NCBI RefSeq assembly: GCF_001659605.2
Contig: NC_035176.2
Coordinates: forward strand, 22,197,890 to 22,261,889
Source: Manihot esculenta
Taxonomy: Eukaryota; Streptophyta; Magnoliopsida; Malpighiales; Euphorbiaceae
Length of the DNA: 64,000 nt
Reading direction: 5' to 3'
The position numbers were made by a program, and so were the translations under genes. The notes under the pieces are model-generated. The model ran no database searches, had not been told where the DNA came from, and saw only the letters and a list, made by a program, of their open reading frames with translations. Below are positions 57,770 to 64,000 of this stretch, one piece after another (within the stretch, counting starts at the first letter, position 1; each line of letters starts with the position of its first letter).

Positions 57770-57966
57770 CTCTGTGCCAGGGCGTAGAATCGAGCACCTG
57801 GTCTTCCTGTCATATATGTATATGTGTATATAACACCTCTGTACTCACCATTGCCAGGGCATAGTCAAAGGCTCCTGGACTTTACTATATACCTGCCAGG
57901 GCGTAGTCAAAGGCTCCTGGACTTCTCTATACCTGCCAGGGCGTAGTCAAAGGCTCCTGGACTTCC
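57770..57966 (-). repeat. Minisatellite in LTR8
   Basis: Four units of the type TGCCAGGGCGTAGTCAAAGG-CTCCTGGACTT, the last two nearly identical, spaced 35-45 bp. Confidence 0.88.
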
Positions 57967-58339
57967 TGTCTGAGACTATTGGATCATTCAGCATTCACTC
58001 ACATCACCAAATAACTATGCAATGCAACATATTCGTGAATGCTAATGCACACAACCTGCTGTATATTCATGATGCATGAATTATGCTAAAAGTAGTTTAT
58101 ATCTCAATTAAAAAGTATTCAGTTTAGTTCCACTCACCTCTGGTTAGCTGGACTGACTCTGCAGGCTCTGACAAACTCACTGCTGCTCTCTCTGGTTCCT
58201 CTGGTCTGTACCTATACAGATAGACTCAAATGAGGGACCAAACTAACTTATGAACAACTCGATTAAACTCCCCAAGAATCCCCTTAAACTCACTCTACTA
58301 TCCATGCAAAGCATGCAAAGGAAAGCTGGACAGGACACT

Positions 58340-58626
58340 TTCGGCGGCATATTCGGCGGTCGAAAGTCCTCTCCAGAGATGAAACTCAAGCACCTTCGGC
58401 GGCCGAACTTCCACTTTCGGCTGCCGAACCCTTTCGGGGGCTAGTTTCGGAGGCCAAAAGGCACTCCAGAGACGAAAGTCTCTAACCTTCGGCGGCACCT
58501 TCGGCGGCCGAACTTCCCTCCAGAGCCGAAAGTCCAAAAGCTCGGGGGCAAGCTTGGGCAGCCGAAGCCACCTCCTCTCACCTCTTCAGGGGTTCGGCGG
58601 CCGATTGTACCTTCGGCTGCCGAACC
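58340..58626. repeat. TTCGGC palindrome cluster B, LTR8
   Basis: About nine copies, including TTCGGCGGCCGAA and TTCGGCTGCCGAA. Confidence 0.84.
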
Positions 58627-58904
58627 TGAGTTCATCAGCAGGGCAGAAACTTTCCCTGCCTCTTGCCAAATGCACAAAACTCTTCTCCAACTCAACACCT
58701 CACTTCCTCAACTTGCATACACCTAAGTATATGCTCAAAGGGGTCAAAAACTACCTGAAAACCCCAAACACACAACACAAACAACACAGAAACAAGCTTT
58801 ACTCACAAAATCATCAAAACTTCACAAATAACCCTATTCATGCAACTCTCTCCATAAACCCCATAAAACCTTCAGAAAACATAAAAACAAGCTCAGGATC
58901 TTCA

Positions 58905-59149
58905 CTTACTCGTGAAAACAAGTAGATGAAGGATTTTAACGTGGAGTTTTGGAGCAACTCTCCTTCAAACTCTCCAAACTTCACAACTTTGAGTTTTAAG
59001 CTAAAACCTTCAAAATACCATCAAAACTAATCAAATCTATGCATGATTTAATGAAAACATGAAGAAATACTCACAAAGGACAGGGTCTCACCTCAGAAGA
59101 CAAAAGAAACGGTGCTCTTACCGCTTCAACCGACTGAGGGCCATTTATA
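58905..59149 (-). promoter_or_regulatory. LTR8 core promoter to splice donor
   Basis: Minus-strand TATAAAT (59143-59149) and CACGA|GTAAGT donor (58905-58909), 240 nt apart. The bases before the donor differ from the other LTRs but GTAAGT is kept. Confidence 0.58.
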
Positions 59150-59168
59150 GGTGGCTGGCCAGACCACC

Positions 59169-59240
59169 TTCGGCGGCCACACTTGAAACCGAAAGCCATG
59201 CATGTTCGGCGGCCGAACCTCAACTTCGGCAGCCGAACCT
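59169..59240. repeat. TTCGGC palindrome cluster A, LTR8
   Basis: Three motif copies upstream of the TATA box in LTR orientation. Confidence 0.78.
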
Positions 59241-59413
59241 GGCTTTTCTGCCTTGGTTCAATTCACTCAAAAACTCATTTCCTTATGCTTTAAAACTATG
59301 AAACATACCAAAACATTATAGAAAACATTACACTATCCCTTCTAGAGACTTCCGGCATCTGAAACTCCATCGGAAAGTAGAATTCCGACGCCAGACTCTA
59401 GCCGGGTATTACA

Positions 59414-59450
59414 TTCTCCCCCCCTTAAGAACATTCGTCCTCGAATGTTC
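59414..59450 (-). promoter_or_regulatory. Tekay-4 polypurine tract and adjoining hairpin
   Basis: On the minus strand, GAACATTCG-AGGA-CGAATGTTC (perfect 9-bp stem), then the purine run next to the LTR. The loop differs from Tekay-3 while the stem is identical. Confidence 0.85.
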
Positions 59451-59491
59451 CTAAGACAAACAAGTAACACATAAAAAGGAGGAAACTAACC

Positions 59492-60529
59492 TCAAAACAA
59501 ATATGGATACTGCTGGAGCATAGACTCCCGTGTCTCCCACGTACACTCTTCTAGATTATGGTGGTTCCACAGAACTTTCACCATCGGAATCTCCTTGTTC
59601 CTTAGCTGTCTGATCTGCGTGTCCAGAATCCGCACTGGCTGCTCTATAGAGGTGAGATCTGTAAGAATCTCCACCTCAGGCTCACTCAGAACCTGATTCG
59701 GATCTGACACAAACTGTCGTAGCATAGAAACATGAAATACCGGGTGAATTCTCTCCATAGAAGCAGGTAAATCTAGCTTATACGACACATTTCCGATCCT
59801 CTGCACAACCTCAAAGGGTCCAATGTACCGTGGAGCTAACTTACCCTTTTTCCCAAAACGAACCACTCCTTTCATTGGAGACACTTTTAGCAATACCCAA
59901 TTACCCTCCTGAAACTCTAACTGCTTTCTGCGAACGTCTGCATAACTTTTCTGTCTACTCTGCGCTGTTCTGATTCGCTCTCTGATCACGGGCACCACTC
60001 TACTGGTAATCTCTACTAATTCTGGCCCTGCAAGAGCCTTCTCTCCTATCTCTTCCCAGCACACAGGGGATCTGCACTTCCTCCCATACAAAGCTTCATA
60101 AGGAGCCATCCCTATGCTAGCATGATGGCTGTTATTGTAGGCAAACTCCACCAAAGGTAGATGCTGCCTCCAAGAACCGCCAAAGTCTAACACACACAAT
60201 CGAAGCATATCTTTTATAGTCTGGATGGTCCTCTCTGACTGTCCATCAGTCTGTGGGTGGAAAGCAGTGCTAAACTCTAATCTCGTGCCCATCGCACTCT
60301 GCAGACTCCGCCAAAATCTGGAGGTGAACTGAGGTCCTCTGTCAGAAACTATAGACACTGGTATTCCATGTAATCTCACTATCTCATCCAGATAGACCTG
60401 TGCCAACTTATCCGCAGAATAGTTACTCCGTACTGGAAGAAAATGAGCAGATTTTGTGAGTCTGTCCACAATCACCCATATAGAGTCTATCCTGTTGGAT
60501 GCTGCTGGTAAACCCACTACAAAATCCAT
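59492..60529 (-). pseudogene. Tekay-4 integrase core and chromodomain, zinc finger deleted
   Basis: 345 open codons start inside the integrase core at [13 protein letters not shown]. The SDRGPQF and [10 protein letters not shown] catalytic motifs are present, then the C-terminal domain and chromodomain ([13 protein letters not shown]...[13 protein letters not shown]). The zinc-binding domain and the PLP.WKWE linker are absent; the deletion also shifts the frame relative to RNase H. Confidence 0.9.
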
Positions 60530-60531
60530 AG

Positions 60532-62115
60532 CTATGTTCTCCCATAACGGAGGATCCCTTTGCTGTTAAATTTGAACTCTGCATTGTTGCCTGACTGAAC
60601 AGTCCTGGCAATTTTCATCAACGCTGGGTCCTCGTGCTGTCTCTGAGCTATCTGCTCCAGAAACACAGGTGTCACTCTCATCTGTGCTATTAACGCACCT
60701 GTACCAGACAACTCTAACTGTAACCCTTCTTCCAAGAGCTTGTAAAGCTCCATCACTACTGGTCTCCGCTCTGCTGCTATGTGGGATAAACTGCCTAGTG
60801 ACTTCCGGCTTAGGGCGTCTGCCACAACATTCGCCTTACCCGGATGGTACTGGATCTTACAATCATAATCACTGAGCAATTCTACCCATCTTCTCTGCCT
60901 CAAATTCAGCTCTCTCTGACTCAAGATGTACTGTAAACTCTTATGATCGGTGAAGATCTCGCATTTAACCCCATAGAGGTAATGCCTCCACATCTTGAGT
61001 GCAAAAATAACTGCTGCCATCTCTAGGTCATGGGTGGGGTAATTCAACTCATGCTTCTTCAACTGTCTAGAAGCATAAGCTATCACCCTAGCACTTTGCA
61101 TCAAAACACAACCCAATCCCACTCGAGATGCATCACAGAACACTGTGAAATCCGCATTACTAACAGGCAGAGCTAACACTGGTGCTGTGGTCAATCTCCT
61201 CTTGAGCTCCTCAAAGCTCTCTTCGCACTGATCTGACCAGAGAAACTTCTGGTTCTTCTGAGTCAATTTGGTCATAGGAGCCGCTATCTTTGAGAAGTCC
61301 TGAACGAACCTCCTGTAGTAACCTGCCAGTCCCAAAAAGCTTTTAATCTCAGTTACTGTAGTGGGTCTGGACCAGTTAGCTACAGCCTCTATCTTCTTGG
61401 GGTCTACCTCAATACCCTCTGCTGATACTACATGTCCCAAGAAGGCAATGCTCCTCAACCAAAACTCACACTTCGAGAACTTGGCATATAAACCATGCTC
61501 TCTCAGTGTCTGCAGAATTATCCTCAGATGCTGGGCATGCTCCTCTGCATCTCTGGAGTACACTAAAATATCATCGATGAAAACAATGACAAAGTGATCC
61601 AGAAACTCACTGAAAACTCTGTTCATGAGATCCATGAATGCTGCAGGGGCGTTAGTCAACCCGAACGACATCACTAAGAACTCATAATGCCCATATCTGG
61701 TCCTGAAAGCTGTCTTAGGCACATCTGCCTCTCTGACTCTCAACTGATGATACCCGGATCTCAAATCTATTTTCGAGAAACAACCTGCTCCAGCTAGCTG
61801 GTCAAACAGATCATCAATCCTAGGTAAAGGATACCTATTCTTGGTAGTGACCTTGTTCAACTGTCTGTAGTCGATACAAAGTCTGAGGGATCCATCCTTC
61901 TTTCTGACGAAAAGTACTGGAGCACCCCAAGGTGAGGTACTAGGGCGGATGAAACCCTTATCTACCAAATCCTGCAACTGTTCTTTCAACTCTTTTAACT
62001 CTGCTGGCGCCATCCTGTAGGGAGGAATAGAGATAGGTCTGGTATCAGGCAGTAATTCTATTTCAAACTCTATCTCCCTACCAAGTGGTAGTCCTAGAAG
62101 TTCGTCTGGGAACAC
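60532..62115 (-). pseudogene. Tekay-4 reverse transcriptase and RNase H segment
   Basis: 527 open codons from the protease-RT linker ([20 protein letters not shown]) through RT ([25 protein letters not shown] with Ser for Pro, FIDDILVYS) and RNase H ([28 protein letters not shown]). It ends KGILRYG plus two residues at the deletion junction. The upstream side is cut by the mini-LTR. Confidence 0.9.
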
Positions 62116-62131
62116 ATCTGGAAACTCTTGG

Positions 62132-62281
62132 TGTAACAGCTTAATTCTTATGTATGTGTGTTGATCATGTATGGGATTAAACAGGTAAACAGGATGTATG
62201 TAGGCTTGCTACGGGTTCCGGCGGCCTTAAGCCGACCTGAATCCTAGCGCCGGTAGCGGTCCGGATTTTCGGGGCGTTACA
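62132..62281 (+). mobile_element. 150-bp mini-LTR insertion
   Basis: TGTAACAGCTTAATT...GGGGCGTTACA with perfect CTTGG duplications (62127-62131, 62282-62286). The last ~140 bp match the U5 end of Tekay LTRs (GATCATGTATGGGATTAAAC and CCGGCGGCCTTAAGCCGA); U3, R and the rest are absent. It disrupts Tekay-4 pol. It may be a solo LTR that lost its middle, or a miniature form that moved at this size. Confidence 0.93.
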
Positions 62282-62286
62282 CTTGG

Positions 62287-64000
62287 ACTACTAGTACAGT
62301 GGCTGGTTCCCTAACCTGACTATCTAGCTCTCTCACATGAGCTAGAAATCCCCGACAACCCCTCCTAAGCAAACGACGAGCCTGAAGGGCTGAAATCAAA
62401 CCTCTGGGTGTACCTCTCCTGTCTCCTCTAAAGACACACTCTGACCCATCCTGGTCTCTGAGACTCACTATCTTCTCTCTACAGTCCAAAGTAGCACTAT
62501 ATGCAGATAGCCAATCCATCCCTAGAATGACATCAAAATCTGTCAAATCTAGAACCACAAGGTCAGCTGGAAGGCATCTACCCTCTATGAACACTGGACT
62601 GAAATGACAGACTGACACTGCCACTGATGGGTCACACTTAGGTCCACTGACCCAGAGAGGATACGCTAACTCAGAACTGATCAAACCCAACCTCTCTATG
62701 GCTCTCGAAGCAATAAAGGAATGAGAAGCACCGGGGTCCATCAAAGCATACACATCTGAACACCCAATGATGAGATTACCTGACACCACTGTGTTCGACG
62801 TGTTAGCCTCCTCCTGTGTCACAGTGAAAATCCGTGCTGGGGCTACCGGATTTCCACCTCGGGAACCTGCTGCTGAAGTAGAGGCTGCCCCTCTCCCTCT
62901 ACCTCTGCCACTACTCTGAGACATGACTGGCGCTGCTGGCTGTACCACACTGCCTGAACTCATCTGCTGGGATGGTGCAAAAGTCACCTGAGGACAATCT
63001 CGAGCAATATGCCCTTCCTGTCCACATCTAAAACAAGCTGTAGATCCCAACCGACAAACTCCTCCATGTGGTTTTCCGCATCTTCTGCATACTGGAGCTG
63101 TGCCAGAGCTTGAGCCACTACCTATTCCCAGACCTGACTTGACTTTACTCCAGAACTTACTCTTTGTTCCTTTTGCTCTATCCCATCTCTTGCTGCCTGA
63201 ACTGGGGGCCTTAGAACCCGAAGCCTGTGCCTTTGACTGTTTCTGAATATTGGCACTCGCTTCCATTTTCCTGGCTGCGTCCACTATAGTGTGGAAACTC
63301 TCCTTTTCGGCTGGAAGGATCAAGGAAGAATACCTGGGATGCAATCTCATAGTATATCTCCTTGCCTTCTTCTGATCAGTATCATAGGCTTGACCCACAT
63401 ACTGAAGCAAATCCAGGAACTTATCTGTAAATTCATCAACACTCATCTCATCTGTCTGTCTCAACTGTTCAAACTCTATGACTTTCATCTCCCTAGAACT
63501 GTCAGGAAAGGCCCACCCTGCAAAGTCATTGGCGAACTCTCCCCATGACATACTGTTCATCCTGGGTTCTACATAATTCTTGAACCATTCTCTAGCTTTC
63601 TTGCATTTTAATGTGAACCCCGCCATCTCAATGGCCCTACTATCATCGGCTCCCAACTCACTGGTTATCATCCTAACTGATCTGAGGTATTCAAATGGAT
63701 CATCTCCCGTGTTGTATTTAGGAGCATCCAATTTCAAGTACTCCATCATTTGCACTTTACCTCCAGATGAGCTAGGTTGATGTCTGTCACCAACAGGGGC
63801 TACTGGTTCTGGTGGTGGAGATACTGGTTCATTTGGCTCTGGGTGTGCTGCACTTGGATAGGTATGGGAAGATGGATACATAGGATATGGTGGATAATAA
63901 GGAGGATAAGGCATATAGGGCATGTAAGGAGGATATGGGACAAAACTAGAGTATTCCGACATACCTCCCATCGGATACTCTGGGTCCTGCGGAAAGGCTG
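62287..64000 (-). pseudogene. Tekay-4 gag and protease segment, N-terminus beyond the window
   Basis: The frame is open from the window edge to the mini-LTR; the first Met in the window is at 63971. Pro/Tyr-rich stretch ([19 protein letters not shown]), gag capsid-like region ([15 protein letters not shown]), zinc knuckle CFRCGQEGHIARDC near residue 312 from that Met, protease [12 protein letters not shown] near residue 410. The coding frame itself shows no stop here. Confidence 0.92.

Larger units (their letters stand above)
57154..59413 (-). mobile_element. Tekay-4 3' LTR (LTR8)
   Basis: 2260 bp, TGTAACGACC...GGGTATTACA in window direction. Contains a minisatellite, both palindrome clusters, the TATA box and the splice donor. 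Confidence 0.95.
57154..64000 (-). mobile_element. Tekay element 4 (Tekay-4), minus strand, right end outside the window
   Basis: Left (3') LTR, PPT, then gag-pol read on the minus strand up to the window edge. Lesions are a ~253-bp deletion of the integrase zinc finger and a 150-bp mini-LTR inserted between protease and RT. The RT motif MPFGLTN reads MSFGLTN. Protein sequence is close to Tekay-2 and Tekay-3. Confidence 0.95.

Overview
This window is repeat-dominated nuclear DNA from a flowering plant, most likely a eudicot. Ty3/gypsy LTR retrotransposons of the Tekay, CRM, Tat and Athila lineages fill almost all of it, nested in each other, with a tandem array of TRIM-like repeats. All four gypsy lineages are characteristic of plants. 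No intact host gene, rRNA, tRNA gene or CRISPR is visible. The species cannot be read from the sequence; Malpighiales is only a guess. I named lineages from protein motifs, primer-binding sites and LTR structure, without any database search.

Layout. 1-4277: two Tekay LTRs lying tail to tail, 5 bp apart, inserted in an Athila-derived non-autonomous element (4278-7780, copy D). 7781-22680: a decayed CRM-like element, split at 11831-20810 by a minus-strand Tekay element (Tekay-2, TSD CATTT). Tekay-2's right LTR carries a 1.17 kb double-palindrome insertion (TSD ATCTC). 22681-25825: the only stretch not obviously made of recognisable transposons. 25826-48940: a degenerate Tat element. Its 5' LTR holds the TRIM-like array, and its 3' part holds two minisatellites, an antisense ORF and an unrelated solo LTR. 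It is split at 32837-42750 by a complete Tekay element (Tekay-3, TSD ATTAG, LTRs of 2282 and 2280 bp, one 1523-codon gag-pol frame). 48941-57153: a second Athila-derived element (copy E) sitting in the Tat 3' LTR and holding a solo Tekay LTR (TSD TGTGT). 57154-64000: a minus-strand Tekay element (Tekay-4) sitting in the 3' LTR of copy E, itself hit by a 150-bp mini-LTR (TSD CTTGG). The deepest visible nest is Tat > Athila copy E > Tekay-4 > mini-LTR.

How the parts work. The coding regions are gag (zinc-knuckle nucleocapsid), aspartic protease, reverse transcriptase, RNase H and integrase, plus a C-terminal chromodomain in Tekay. Only Tekay-3 is close to intact; it has one reading-frame break near the start of gag. 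The Tekay LTRs share a conserved regulatory plan: a cluster of TTCGGC-N-GCCGAA palindromes, then a TATA box, then a GTAAG splice donor 239-242 nt further on. A matching acceptor lies 7 nt before the gag start in Tekay-3. A 9-bp hairpin abuts the polypurine tract in all three Tekay elements where that site is visible.

The most unusual items are the double-palindrome element with LTR-like ends, the predicted leader intron, the PPT hairpin and the 150-bp mini-LTR.
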